A stretch of 64,000 nucleotides of DNA from Nibribacter ruber (GCF_009913235.1 NZ_CP047897.1:3657001-3721000), one strand, 5' to 3'. Shown: positions 42,300 to 51,046, counted from the stretch's first letter. The notes: generated from the sequence alone by a model not told the origin. Program-made: numbers and translations.

Positions 42300-44099
42300 A
42301 TGACATATTCCCCAGAAGGGTTGTTCGCAGAACGGGAGCAGCGCTTTTTTGCAATAGAAGACCGCTTTGCCAGAAAGCACAAATGGATAGGCTGGTTGCG
42401 GCTGGCCTTTGTGGTGAGTGCGGTAGGGGCCTGCGTAGTGCTGTTCTATTATGACCAGGCGGCGGTGGGGCTGGCCGTTCTGCTGGCTGGGTATTTTATT
42501 TTTGCGGGGCTCATTCATTGGCACAATAAGATTGAATACACCCGCAAGCATCATTTGTATTTGGGTTTAATCAATAGGGCAGAGCAGGAGCGGCTGCGCG
42601 GCGAGTTTCATGAATTTGCCAACGGCCAGGAGTATGAAGAGCCCAACCATTATTATACTGCAGACTTAGATGTGTTTGGGGCCAATTCTGTGTTTCAGTT
42701 GCTCAACCGGGGCGTGACCCGTTTAGGCCAGCAGCGGTTAGCCCAATGGCTGAAAGCGCCCGCCCCTCCAGAAGAAATCCAGGCCAGACAAGAGGCTGTG
42801 GCAGAATTAGCGCCAGACCTGGAATGGCGCCAGCACCTGCAGGCCCGGAGCATGCACCACCACCGCAAAACCCAGCAATTGCCACAGCCTTTTCTGTTAT
42901 GGCTCCGAAGCCCTGATTTCTTTGTGGGGAAGGGGTGGCTGGTGGTGGCTACGTTTCTATTGCCGCTGCTCACCATTGTCTCGGTTATCTACTGGGCCCA
43001 AGGGCACACTCATTACCCTTTTGTGGGTTTGGTGGTAGTGCAGTTCTTGATTGCCGTAAAATACCAGCGCCAGCGCGATGAGTATTATGAAGAAAGCACG
43101 GGCATGTATGAGACCCTGCAGAGTTATACAGACATGTTGGTGCACATTGAGGGCAGAACCTTTCAAAGCGCCAAGGCCCGGCACCTGCAGCAGCAACTCA
43201 AAATTGATGACAAACCAGCCTCTCTGCACGTACGGCAGCTGGCCTCCATCATTCAATACCTGTCGGCGCGCCTCAACACCTACCTCAACTTCATCCTGAA
43301 CCACGCCCTCATGTGGGACTTTATCTGGATGTGGCGGTTGGAGCGCTGGAAGAAGACCATGTCAGGGAACATCGGCGAGGTCCTAAACGCCGCCGCTGAG
43401 TTTGAGGCTCTGGCCAGTCTGGCGGCTTTCCAGTATGCCAACCCAGCGTATGCCATCCCGCAGATAAGCCAGAAGCCGTTTGAGTTTGATGCCCAGGATT
43501 TGAGCCATCCTTTGATCTTTAGTGAAAACCGGACGGCCAATAGTCTGGCGTTTAGCGGGGCGGGGCACACGGCCTTGATCACGGGGTCTAACATGTCTGG
43601 GAAGAGTACGTTTCTGCGGGCGGTGGGCGTGAACATGGTGCTGGCGTTTACGGGGGCGGCGGTCTGCGCCAAAAAACTCGCCGTGTATCCGGGCCAGGTG
43701 TATACCAGCATGCGCACTGAAGACAACCTGGCAGAGAACACCTCGTCTTTCTACGCAGAGTTGAAGCGCCTCAAGATTCTGATTGACTTGACGGCCAGCG
43801 GAGTGCCGGTGTATTTCTTCTTAGACGAGATTTTAAAAGGCACCAACTCCCATGACCGGCACGAGGGCGCCATGGCCTTGATACGGCAGTTGAACAAACG
43901 CTTCTGCGCCGGCTTTGTCTCCACCCATGACCTCGAACTGGGTAACATGGAGCAGGAACTGCCGGGAGCGGTAGAGAACTTCAGCTTTAACAGCTACTTT
44001 GAAAACGGGCAGCTTTTGTTTGACTACACCCTGCGGCCGGGCATCTGTAAAAGCTTCAACGCCAGCCAGCTCATGCGCCAGATGGGCATTGAGGTATAG
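42300..44099 (+). CDS. Membrane-anchored MutS-like ATPase
   Basis: 599-residue protein combining a MutS-family core with membrane segments. Hydrophobic helices are at about residues 31-49, 55-72, 213-232 and 240-252. The C-terminal ATPase has Walker A GSNMSGKSTFLRAVG (near 430), Walker B YFFLDEILKGTNSHDR (near 505) and STHDLELG. The lever/clamp helices lie between, but the DNA mismatch-recognition domain I (GxFYE) is missing. It is therefore unlikely to be a classical mismatch-repair MutS. The partner and DNA substrate are unknown. P38 copy 25 follows the stop with no gap. Confidence 0.82.
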   Translation: MTYSPEGLFAEREQRFFAIEDRFARKHKWIGWLRLAFVVSAVGACVVLFYYDQAAVGLAVLLAGYFIFAGLIHWHNKIEYTRKHHLYLGLINRAEQERLRGEFHEFANGQEYEEPNHYYTADLDVFGANSVFQLLNRGVTRLGQQRLAQWLKAPAPPEEIQARQEAVAELAPDLEWRQHLQARSMHHHRKTQQLPQPFLLWLRSPDFFVGKGWLVVATFLLPLLTIVSVIYWAQGHTHYPFVGLVVVQFLIAVKYQRQRDEYYEESTGMYETLQSYTDMLVHIEGRTFQSAKARHLQQQLKIDDKPASLHVRQLASIIQYLSARLNTYLNFILNHALMWDFIWMWRLERWKKTMSGNIGEVLNAAAEFEALASLAAFQYANPAYAIPQISQKPFEFDAQDLSHPLIFSENRTANSLAFSGAGHTALITGSNMSGKSTFLRAVGVNMVLAFTGAAVCAKKLAVYPGQVYTSMRTEDNLAENTSSFYAELKRLKILIDLTASGVPVYFFLDEILKGTNSHDRHEGAMALIRQLNKRFCAGFVSTHDLELGNMEQELPGAVENFSFNSYFENGQLLFDYTLRPGICKSFNASQLMRQMGIEV

Positions 44100-44137
44100 C
44101 GTTTTTGGCCTGTTTTCCGGAAAACAGGCTAAAAACG
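44100..44137. repeat. P38 palindrome, copy 25 (near-perfect)
   Basis: CGTTTTTGGCCTGTTTTCC and right arm with one change (AGGCTAAAAACG). It begins on the base after the MutS-like stop codon. Confidence 0.93.
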
Positions 44138-44163
44138 CGGGTGCGTACGTATGAAACTTAATT

Positions 44164-44171
44164 TACCTTTG
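44164..44171 (+). promoter_or_regulatory. Bacteroidota -7 box upstream of small unknown gene
   Basis: TACCTTTG matches TAnnTTTG, 23 bp before the ATG at 44194. Confidence 0.5.
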
Positions 44172-44193
44172 TGGTTCACCAACCTAATGTACC

Positions 44194-44439
44194 ATGCGCG
44201 TTGTAGCAGATATTCCGCACCCAGAGATTAAGATTACGCTGTTGTCCTGGAACGGGAAATACCTCATCAAGCTAGAGTTGGGCCCGTTTGAGCAGACGTA
44301 CAAAGTAAGTGAGATGGACGTGGCCGGAGACGAAGAAGTAAAGACGTGGCTGGACCAGGAGTTTCTGCAGCAGTGCATGGAACAATTCTTAACCATGCGC
44401 AAAAACCTGCACGAGGCCCGTAGAAGGCACAGCGTGTAG
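44194..44439 (+). CDS. Small conserved-looking cytosolic protein, unknown function
   Basis: 81-residue protein. It has a beta-rich first half (IKITLLSWNGKYLIKLELGPFEQTYKV) and a charged helical second half (VKTWLDQEFLQQCMEQFLTMRKNLHEARRRH). No signal peptide or membrane helix. A promoter -7 box 23 bp upstream and codon use like its neighbours support a real gene. I do not recognise the family. Confidence 0.7.
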   Translation: MRVVADIPHPEIKITLLSWNGKYLIKLELGPFEQTYKVSEMDVAGDEEVKTWLDQEFLQQCMEQFLTMRKNLHEARRRHSV

Positions 44440-44601
44440 AATTAGCCTATCAGTATATACACGGTAAATTCACTATTATCTGTGGAAAAGGTTGTGGAGA
44501 ACTTGTTTTTGAATATTGCTTGCTTTATATTCATTTCTCAAACAACTCCTATTCAAGTGCCTTGGTAATGACTACACCATAAGCTTCAACCTCTCCCAGA
44601 T

Positions 44602-45039
44602 ATGCAGGTAGGAATAAGCAGACATATTAAGATTTCCTACAGACAGGACATGCAGACCGTGATCATACGGTGGCAGCAACCTGTCTCCTTCACGGAATTC
44701 AAGCTGAACTGCCTGGCAATCCTGGCCATTGCCAAGGAGAATGCCGCCTCTTCCTGGCTGCTGGACTGTAGGTCTAAGGGCGAAGTTACCCAGAAGGAAA
44801 GTCAGTGGCTGGTGGAGGAGTTCTACCCCAAGGCCTTGCAGATGGTGTCTTCGCAGCTTTGCGTGGCGTGGCTCCTGAACCCGCGCCAGATGCAGCGCCT
44901 GCAAGAAGGCGAAACCTTTACCGCCGTCACAGAACCGCACCCCAACGTGCACAGAAAAGCGTTCATGACCGAGCAGGAGGCTGTGGAATGGCTGGAGCAG
45001 TCCATTGCAGAATATTCCTGCCGTCAAAAAACCAACTAG
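44602..45039 (+). CDS. STAS-like protein of unknown function
   Basis: 145-residue cytosolic protein. Alternating strands and helices (MQTVIIRWQQPVSFTEFK, then ASSWLLDCRSKGEVTQKESQWLVEEFYP and LCVAWLLNPRQ, ending with TEQEAVEWLEQSI) resemble the SpoIIAA/STAS-like proteins found in Bacteroidota, which are often signalling accessory proteins. This assignment rests on the pattern only. A 680-bp spacer follows. Confidence 0.6.
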   Translation: MQVGISRHIKISYRQDMQTVIIRWQQPVSFTEFKLNCLAILAIAKENAASSWLLDCRSKGEVTQKESQWLVEEFYPKALQMVSSQLCVAWLLNPRQMQRLQEGETFTAVTEPHPNVHRKAFMTEQEAVEWLEQSIAEYSCRQKTN

Positions 45040-45719
45040 CCTTTCTTAGGCAGCGCAAGGTACCCGCTATATTTAGCGTATCGTCTTTCATTTCTTCTGC
45101 CTCAGCTGAGGCCCGTCCAACTGCCACTCCGGCAAAATTCTTCTGGCTCTCCCTTTCTACCATCCCGTTTCTGAAACAACGTCATCAGTTCCAGAATTTC
45201 TTTGAGGTTTTACCTTCTAATGCTGTCTGGCTTTTTGAATTGACGTCATGCTTTATTCCTAATTCAGAAGTAGTCGCTCTTGTTTTCTGCGGAGCTATTC
45301 CTGCGCTAAGTTTTCTGTCATCCTCATAACTTTTCTTTGGAACTGGTAAAGGTCAACCGTACAATCCAAAGTAGGATATCTTGCGCTATGCTGATGGAAA
45401 ATGCACAGACCCATCGTAGCAGACCTGTTCTTTAGATGCAATTTTAATGACGAAGTATTGACTAACGCCAGCTACCCAAACTACACAGTCTCTTCATCTT
45501 CAAGCGGAGAAGGAGTAGCAAAATGGCACCTGCCAGATTCAGAGGAAACCCCTTTTACCGTTCTAAAAAGAGCTTGGAAATGGTGCCCAGAGGAGTATAC
45601 CAAGAGATACTCAAAAGAAAGCAGATTGTCCTTGCCTGCCTGCCGTAGGCGAGTAACTTTGGGCCCGTTGCGCATCCTTTTATAAGGGTGCTTTCTGTAT
45701 CCATTCTGCCAAAATTTCT
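45040..45719. other. 680-bp spacer without a supported gene
   Basis: Only weak frames occur here (best 45401-45685, 94 codons, no recognisable family). Seen are a small palindrome GCCTCAGCTGAGGC (about 45098), a CCTGCCGTAGGC motif (about 45640) and a possible weak hairpin with ATCCTTTTATAAGGGT (45673-45688). It could hold a decayed gene, an untranslated RNA or the promoter of the esterase gene. Confidence 0.4.
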
Positions 45720-46592
45720 ATGAAAAAACTGCTTCTTTCTCTATTGCTCTTACTCTCCTTGACCAGCTACGGCCAGCAGGGCACCTTGCAGGAAAGCCTG
45801 AAAGTGAAAAGCAAAGTGCTGGGCCAGCCAGTGGAGTATTCCATTTACCTGCCCTCAGATTACAGCCAGTCTAACCGGCGCTACCCGGTCCTTTATCTCT
45901 TGCACGGCTACACAGATGATGAAACCGGTTGGGCGCAGTTTGGCGAGGCACATTTAATAGCCGATAGATTGATGCAAACCGGGCAGATTCCGCCTATGAT
46001 CATTGTGATGCCAGACGCCGGCGTTACCTGGTACGTAAACAGCGCAGACGGCAAGGCTAGCTACGAAGACTTCTTTATCCAGGAGTTCATTCCGTTTATA
46101 GACAAAGAGTACCGCACCCGGGCTAGCAGAGAATTCAGGGCCGTGGCCGGTTTATCCATGGGTGGCTACGGGTCCTTGATCTACGCCATGAGACACCCAG
46201 ACATGTTCACCGCCGCCGCCCCGTTGAGCGCCGCCGTCCGGACAGATGCCGAGGTGCTGGCTACGCCGGAGGCTGATTACAACCGCACCTTCGGGAGTAT
46301 TTACGGCGCCAACCTGAAAGGCCAGGATCGGCTGAGCCCTCACTGGTACCAAAACTCTGTTTTAAAACTAGTAGAAACCCAACCCGCCGCCAAGCTCAAA
46401 CAAGTGAAATACTACATAGACTGCGGCGATGATGATTTTCTGATCAAGGGCAACATGGCCCTACATGCCGCCTTGATTGACCAGAAGGTGCCGCATGAGT
46501 TCAGGGTGCGTGACGGTGCCCACAACTGGACCTACTGGCGCACCGGCCTGCCCGAGGTCCTTATGTTTGTAGGCCAGAGCTTTCACAGGTAG
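45720..46592 (+). CDS. Secreted esterase (esterase D / feruloyl-esterase-like alpha/beta hydrolase)
   Basis: 290-residue protein with a signal peptide (residues 1-19, ending SYGQ). The fold markers are YPVLYLLHGYTDDETGWAQ (oxyanion region, near 62), PMIIVMPDAG, and the nucleophile in VAGLSMGGYGSLIYAMRHP (near 145), followed by the acid in YIDCGDDDFL (near 238) and His in RDGAHNWTYW (near 266). The family includes S-formylglutathione hydrolase, feruloyl and acetylxylan esterases. The signal peptide argues for an extracellular carbohydrate or ester substrate. Confidence 0.87.
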   Translation: MKKLLLSLLLLLSLTSYGQQGTLQESLKVKSKVLGQPVEYSIYLPSDYSQSNRRYPVLYLLHGYTDDETGWAQFGEAHLIADRLMQTGQIPPMIIVMPDAGVTWYVNSADGKASYEDFFIQEFIPFIDKEYRTRASREFRAVAGLSMGGYGSLIYAMRHPDMFTAAAPLSAAVRTDAEVLATPEADYNRTFGSIYGANLKGQDRLSPHWYQNSVLKLVETQPAAKLKQVKYYIDCGDDDFLIKGNMALHAALIDQKVPHEFRVRDGAHNWTYWRTGLPEVLMFVGQSFHR

Positions 46593-46620
46593 GCAGTTCT
46601 GGGTTGGCCCTCTTAGGCGG

Positions 46621-46658
46621 CGTTTTTAGGCTGTTTTCTGGAAATCAGGCAAAAAACG
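46621..46658. repeat. P38 palindrome, copy 26
   Basis: CGTTTTTAGGCTGTTTTCT with right arm GGAAATCAGGCAAAAAACG, 28 bp after the esterase stop. Confidence 0.83.
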
Positions 46659-46801
46659 AGGAGGTGGAGGGGAGCAGAGAGTCAGTTGACAGCGATGTTC
46701 TAATTAAGAATATCTTATATACTGCAAATCAAGTATAAGTCTAAGATTGGCTTTCTGCCAGCCTTTAAGTGGCAGATTACTTTACTCTACACCTTGTAGC
46801 T

Positions 46802-48148
46802 ATGCTTCAGATAAATGAGCTTTCTTTAAATATCCCAGATACCACCAAACCCCGCGTGGTTGTCATTGGCGGCGGCTTTGGCGGGGTGAACCTCATCAAG
46901 AACCTACCCAGTAAAGAGTTTCAGGTGGTGCTGTTTGACCGCCAGAACTACCACGGCTTCTGGCCGCTTCTGTACCAGGTGGCCACTGCCGGCCTGGAGG
47001 CAGACGCCATTGCCGAGCCGCTGCGCAAAATGTTTGACGAGGACTATGAAGACTTCCACTTCCGGCAGGTGAAGGTGACGGGCATCAATCCAGAAAGTAA
47101 GACCATCTCTACACTGGTAGGTGATTTGTCTTATGACTACCTGGTCATTGCCACGGGTACCAAGTCCAACTACTTTGGCAATGACCAGATCAAGGAATAC
47201 TCCTTCCCCCTAAAGCAGATTCCAGACGCCCTCAACCTACGCAGCCATCTCTTGCAGTCCTTTGAGCAGGCCAACATGATCGTGAACCCACAAGTGCGCC
47301 AAAGCCTCCTGAACATTGTGATTGTGGGGGGCGGACCAACCGGCGTAGAGCTGGCAGGCTCTCTAGCCGAGATGCGCCGTCACGTGCTGCCCAATGACTA
47401 CCCGGGCATGGACTTCAGTAAGATGAACATCTACCTGGTAGAAGGTCTGGACCGCGTGTTGCCGCCTATGTCTCCAGAATCCAGTGCCAAGACTTTGAAG
47501 TACCTGCAAGACGTAGACATCCATGTGAAGCTGAACACGCTGGTGGAGTCGTATGACGGCAAAACGGTGACGTTTAAAGGCGGAGAGCAGATCCAAACCC
47601 AGACCTTGATTTGGGCCGCCGGCGTGTCGGGTGCCCAGGTGAAGGGGCTGCCGCCCGAGGCCAGTGAGCGCGGCCGGTACCTGGTAAATCCTTACAACCA
47701 GATCACAGGCTACCAGGATATCTTCGCCATTGGGGACATTGCTGCCATGAAGACAGAGAAGTGGCCGAAGGGACATCCCGGCGTGGCGCAACCGGCCATT
47801 CAGCAAGGGAAGCACCTGGCCAAGAACCTGCGCCGCCTGCACCGCAAAGAGGCGCTGGAACCGTTTGAGTACTTTGACAAAGGCTCTCTGGCCATCATAG
47901 GGCGTAACAAAGCCGTAGCCGATTTACCTAAGAATCTGCACCTGAGTGGTTTCTCTGCCTGGGTGGCCTGGCTCTTTGTGCATATCTACTACCTCATCGG
48001 GTTTAGGAACAAGCTGGTGGTATTGGCCAACTGGGTCTACAAATTCTTTACCTATGAAAACGGCACCCGTTTGATTATCCGTCCGTTCCTCAGGAAAGAA
48101 GACATTGCCGGGCAGGAGTTCGTCAAGAAGCAGGCAGACTTGGATTAA
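46802..48148 (+). CDS. Type II NADH dehydrogenase (NDH-2) family oxidoreductase
   Basis: 448-residue FAD enzyme that passes electrons from NADH to quinone without pumping protons. It has two dinucleotide folds: VVVIGGGFGGVNLIKNL (near residue 22) and IVIVGGGPTGVELAGSLAEM (near 175), with IWAAGVSG and DIFAIGDIAAM in the FAD domain. The C-terminal WVAWLFVHIYYLIGFRNKL stretch (about 388-415) matches the membrane-attachment helices of NDH-2. An upstream GTG (46769) is open, but the ATG at 46802 is the better start. Confidence 0.88.
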   Translation: MLQINELSLNIPDTTKPRVVVIGGGFGGVNLIKNLPSKEFQVVLFDRQNYHGFWPLLYQVATAGLEADAIAEPLRKMFDEDYEDFHFRQVKVTGINPESKTISTLVGDLSYDYLVIATGTKSNYFGNDQIKEYSFPLKQIPDALNLRSHLLQSFEQANMIVNPQVRQSLLNIVIVGGGPTGVELAGSLAEMRRHVLPNDYPGMDFSKMNIYLVEGLDRVLPPMSPESSAKTLKYLQDVDIHVKLNTLVESYDGKTVTFKGGEQIQTQTLIWAAGVSGAQVKGLPPEASERGRYLVNPYNQITGYQDIFAIGDIAAMKTEKWPKGHPGVAQPAIQQGKHLAKNLRRLHRKEALEPFEYFDKGSLAIIGRNKAVADLPKNLHLSGFSAWVAWLFVHIYYLIGFRNKLVVLANWVYKFFTYENGTRLIIRPFLRKEDIAGQEFVKKQADLD

Positions 48149-48151
48149 TGC

Positions 48152-48189
48152 CGTTTTTGGCCTGTTTTCCAGAAAATAGACCAAAAACG
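48152..48189. repeat. P38 palindrome, copy 27
   Basis: CGTTTTTGGCCTGTTTTCC with right arm AGAAAATAGACCAAAAACG, 3 bp after the NDH-2 stop. Confidence 0.88.
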
Positions 48190-48214
48190 AAGGCCTCTTA
48201 AAACGCATTAAAAG

Positions 48215-48248
48215 AAAAAGCCCAGCTGTGTGAACAGCGGGGCTTTTT
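48215..48248. terminator. Bidirectional terminator between NDH-2 gene and tsf
   Basis: Stem of AAAAAGCCC and GCTGT against ACAGC and GGGCTTTTT with one bulge. Both strands end in T5, so it can serve both convergent genes. Confidence 0.85.
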
Positions 48249-48267
48249 ACTTATAATGACTCAGTGA

Positions 48268-49101
48268 TTAACCGATAGCGATACGCTTGAACTCAGTAAC
48301 GGTCATGCCTTTAGAGGTATTATCCAATAATTTAGCGATGGTTACAGAAGGGTCTTTCACGAACTCTTGGTTCAACAAAGTGCTCTCTTTGTAGAACTTG
48401 TTCAGTTTACCCTGAGCAATTTTCTCAAGCATTTCTTCTGGCTTGCCTTCTTGACGAGCCTGCTCTTTTCCAATCTCAATCTCGCGCTGGATAGTGTTGG
48501 CATCCACACCGTCTTTGTCAACGGCAATTGGCTTCATAGCAGCAATTTGCATAGCCACGTCTTTACCAACCTCAGAAACCTCAGTACCGCCCGTGTTCGT
48601 CAAGCCTACCAATACACCTAATTTACCATTAGAGTGGTTGTAAGCTACAACTTTCTCAGCGTTGATGGTCTCATAAGAAGCCACGTCGATTTTCTCACCA
48701 ATTTTACCCATCAAATCTGTGATGTGGTCGTTTAGGGAGCGGCCGTCAGCCTGAGGCGTAGCCAATAAGTCTTCTTTAGAAGTAGAGTTGCTGGCAACAG
48801 CAGCAGCCAAAACGGCGTTAGCCAGGTTTTTGAAGTCTTCTACTTTAGAAACTGGTTCAGTCTCACAAGCCAAAGCAACTACCTTACCTACAGTGCCTTC
48901 TGCGTTTACTTGGGTTAACACAATGCCTTCAGAAGTTGCGTTGTCAGCACGTTTGCTGGCAATCTTCTGGCCTTGCTTACGAAGAATATCCTTGGCTGCT
49001 TCAAAGTCGCCGTTTGCTTCTGTAAGCGCTTTTTTGCAGTCCATCATACCGGCACCGGTTTCCTGGCGCAGTCTGTTAACGTCTTGTGCTGTAATAGCCA
49101 T
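48268..49101 (-). CDS. tsf: Elongation factor Ts
   Basis: 277-residue guanine-nucleotide exchange factor for EF-Tu. The N-terminal UBA-like domain has LRQETGAGMMDCKKALTEANGDFEAAKDILRKQG, and VALACETEPVSKVEDFKNLA follows. It is the last gene of the rplM-rpsI-rpsB-tsf order; a 139-bp gap with a 15-bp hairpin separates it from rpsB. Confidence 0.97.
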   Translation of the reverse strand: MAITAQDVNRLRQETGAGMMDCKKALTEANGDFEAAKDILRKQGQKIASKRADNATSEGIVLTQVNAEGTVGKVVALACETEPVSKVEDFKNLANAVLAAAVASNSTSKEDLLATPQADGRSLNDHITDLMGKIGEKIDVASYETINAEKVVAYNHSNGKLGVLVGLTNTGGTEVSEVGKDVAMQIAAMKPIAVDKDGVDANTIQREIEIGKEQARQEGKPEEMLEKIAQGKLNKFYKESTLLNQEFVKDPSVTIAKLLDNTSKGMTVTEFKRIAIG

Positions 49102-49167
49102 TGTTCTTTATTTAAGAATTACGGATAATATATTTCTACTGGAGATGGGCACTACGCCCAATAATTA

Positions 49168-49215
49168 AAAAGAAACTGAACACCAGTTGCTACGCTTCCA
49201 ATGTTCAGTTTCTTT
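49168..49215 (-). terminator. Hairpin between rpsB and tsf (possible attenuator)
   Basis: Perfect 15-bp stem AAAAGAAACTGAACA / TGTTCAGTTTCTTTT (49168-49182 with 49201-49215) with a T-rich run on the minus strand. It could reduce read-through into tsf. Confidence 0.65.
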
Positions 49216-49240
49216 TACTTTTTATGAGTCAATTGGAAGA

Positions 49241-50002
49241 CTATTCAGCCTCAATTTTCTCCTGGATGCCTTCTTCTTCAGAACGCTTCTTGTCAGTTTC
49301 GTCTTTGTCTACTTTACGCTCAGAAAGACCTTCTTCAATGGCCTTACCAATTAGTGAAGTGATCAAAGCGATAGACTTAGAAGCATCATCGTTTGCCGGG
49401 ATAGGGAAGTCTACTAGCTCTGGGTTAGAGTTGGTATCTACAATCGCGAATACTGGCAAGTTCAATTTCTGAGCTTCTTTGATGGCGATGCCTTCACGCT
49501 TCACGTCCACGATGAACAATGCAGCTGGGAGACGTGACAAGTCAGCGATACCACCTAGTACACGCTCCAATTTCTCGCGCTCACGAGACATCATCAAACG
49601 CTCACGCTTTGCCATAGCGGCATACGCAGTGTTCTCTTTCACCATTTTGTCAATGGTAGACATTTTCTTCAAAGACTTACGTACTGTCTGGAAGTTAGTC
49701 AACATACCACCCAACCAACGGTCAGTCACATAAGGCATTTTAAGGCGTTTTGCCTCTTCAGCTACTATGTCCTGCGCTTGTTTTTTGGTTGCTACGAACA
49801 AAATCTTGCGGCCAGACTTGGCAATCTGCTTGATAGCGGAGATAGCCTCATCTAGAGAAACAAGCGTTTTGTTTAGGTCAATGATGTGGATGCCGTTTTT
49901 CTCCATGAAAATGTACGGAGCCATTTTAGGATCCCATTTTCTGGTAAGGTGACCAAAGTGTACACCGGCGTCCAGTAATTCTTTATATGTGGTATTAGCC
50001 AT
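49241..50002 (-). CDS. rpsB: 30S ribosomal protein S2
   Basis: 253-residue ribosomal protein. Seen are the N-terminal LLDAGVHFGHLTRKWDPKMAPYIF, VTDRWLGGMLTNFQTV, and PVFAIVDTNSNPELVDFPIPANDDASKSI. The C-terminus has an acidic extension (EEEGIQEKIEAE) as in other Bacteroidota. It is 24 bp downstream of rpsI in the same operon. Confidence 0.98.
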   Translation of the reverse strand: MANTTYKELLDAGVHFGHLTRKWDPKMAPYIFMEKNGIHIIDLNKTLVSLDEAISAIKQIAKSGRKILFVATKKQAQDIVAEEAKRLKMPYVTDRWLGGMLTNFQTVRKSLKKMSTIDKMVKENTAYAAMAKRERLMMSREREKLERVLGGIADLSRLPAALFIVDVKREGIAIKEAQKLNLPVFAIVDTNSNPELVDFPIPANDDASKSIALITSLIGKAIEEGLSERKVDKDETDKKRSEEEGIQEKIEAE

Positions 50003-50026
50003 GATATATTTACAGCTGATGATATA

Positions 50027-50413
50027 TTAACGTTTAGAGAACTGGAATGAACGACGAGCCTTGCGCTTACCGAACTTCTTACGCTCCACCATGCGTGGGT
50101 CACGTGTTAAGAATCCTTCTTTTTTAAGGGCCGGACGGGTCTCCGCGTTTTCTTCTACCAAAGCTTTAGAGATAGCCAGTCTTAAGGCTTCTGCCTGACC
50201 TGCCACACCACCACCTTTGATGTTCGCACGAACGTCGTATTTACCAACCGCGTCAATAGTAGCCAAAGGCTGCTGAACGATGGTTTGTAATACTTCGCTC
50301 GGGAAGTATTCCTTAATATCTCTATCGTTAATAGTGATATTCCCTTGCCCAGGCGTCATGTAGATGCGCGCCACCGAGGTTTTTCTTCTACCAGATGTAT
50401 TGAGAACTTCCAT
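50027..50413 (-). CDS. rpsI: 30S ribosomal protein S9
   Basis: 128-residue ribosomal protein with the N-terminal NTSGRRKTSVARIYM, GGGVAGQAEALRLAISKAL, and the basic tail ending RKKFGKRKARRSFQFSKR that reaches the P-site tRNA. It lies 14 bp after rplM. Confidence 0.98.
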   Translation of the reverse strand: MEVLNTSGRRKTSVARIYMTPGQGNITINDRDIKEYFPSEVLQTIVQQPLATIDAVGKYDVRANIKGGGVAGQAEALRLAISKALVEENAETRPALKKEGFLTRDPRMVERKKFGKRKARRSFQFSKR

Positions 50414-50427
50414 TAAATATGATTAGA

Positions 50428-50877
50428 TTATTTTGTAAGTTTTACTTGAACAGGCTGTTGGGCCTCATGTGGATGCTCTACCCCTGGATACACGTACAGG
50501 TTGCGGAACTGCTCACGACCTAAGCGAGACTTAGGAAGCATACCTTTCACGGCGCGCTCTACCAATAGCGTAGAAGACTTGGCTTTCAATTCACGCGGGG
50601 TGAAGGTCTTCTGACCACCTGGGTAACCAGTGTGCGTCACAAACGTCTTCTTGTCCCACTTCTTACCAGTCATTCTAACTTTGTCAGCGTTGATCACAAT
50701 CACGTTGTCACCGCAGTCAGCGTTTGGAGTGAAAGAAGGTTTGGTCTTACCACGCAAGATCATGGCGATCTGGGTAGCCACACGGCCTAATGTTGAGTCT
50801 CCGGCGTCTATCACTACCCAGCCTTTATCAGCGGCCGCCTTATTAACTGATAGCGTCTTATAACTTAAATGGTCCAT
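50428..50877 (-). CDS. rplM: 50S ribosomal protein L13
   Basis: 149-residue ribosomal protein and first gene of the operon. Motifs are WVVIDAGDSTLGRVATQIA, NADCGDNVIVINADKVRMTGKKW and MLPKSRLGREQFRNLYVYPG. A strong Bacteroidota promoter lies about 55-85 bp upstream (50932-50962). Confidence 0.98.
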   Translation of the reverse strand: MDHLSYKTLSVNKAAADKGWVVIDAGDSTLGRVATQIAMILRGKTKPSFTPNADCGDNVIVINADKVRMTGKKWDKKTFVTHTGYPGGQKTFTPRELKAKSSTLLVERAVKGMLPKSRLGREQFRNLYVYPGVEHPHEAQQPVQVKLTK

Positions 50878-50931
50878 TGTAAATGGTTAACAGGTTGAAA
50901 AATAAAGTATCACTACTTTGAAAAATGGTCA

Positions 50932-50962
50932 CAAAGATAGGAGTAATTTTTGGCAGGTGCAA
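50932..50962 (-). promoter_or_regulatory. Promoter of the rplM-rpsI-rpsB-tsf operon
   Basis: On the minus strand, TTG (50960-50962), a 20-bp spacer, then TATCTTTG (50932-50939). This matches the Bacteroidota housekeeping consensus (TTG, 19-21 bp, TAnnTTTG) exactly. The predicted start site gives a leader of about 50 nt. Confidence 0.75.
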
Positions 50963-51007
50963 TACCGCTTTTAGATTATTCCCTTGAAAACCACTTTAAT
51001 GGCTACG

Positions 51008-51046
51008 CCAGTTCTGAGTCCAGAGTCTTGAGTCCTGAGTTGGGAA
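51008..51046. repeat. Degenerate GAGTC-type repeats in a spacer
   Basis: GAGTCCAGAGTCTTGAGTCC shows three imperfect units. It lies in the 334-bp spacer between rplM and the RluA gene, which otherwise holds the operon promoter, P38 copy 28 and the dispersed repeat 51175-51209. Confidence 0.4.

Noticed and set aside
44805-45329. 174-codon plus-strand frame overlapping the STAS-like gene
   Set aside because: Its first half is the out-of-frame reading of the STAS-like gene and is Arg/Pro/Ala-rich, typical of shadow frames.
45401-45685. 94-codon frame in the 680-bp spacer
   Set aside because: No recognisable domain, no promoter box, unusual composition; kept only as a weak possibility in the spacer note.
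47924-48208. 94-codon minus-strand frame beginning MRFKRPSFLVYFLENRPKT
   Set aside because: Opposite the NDH-2 gene; the N-terminal peptide is just the P38 palindrome read as protein.
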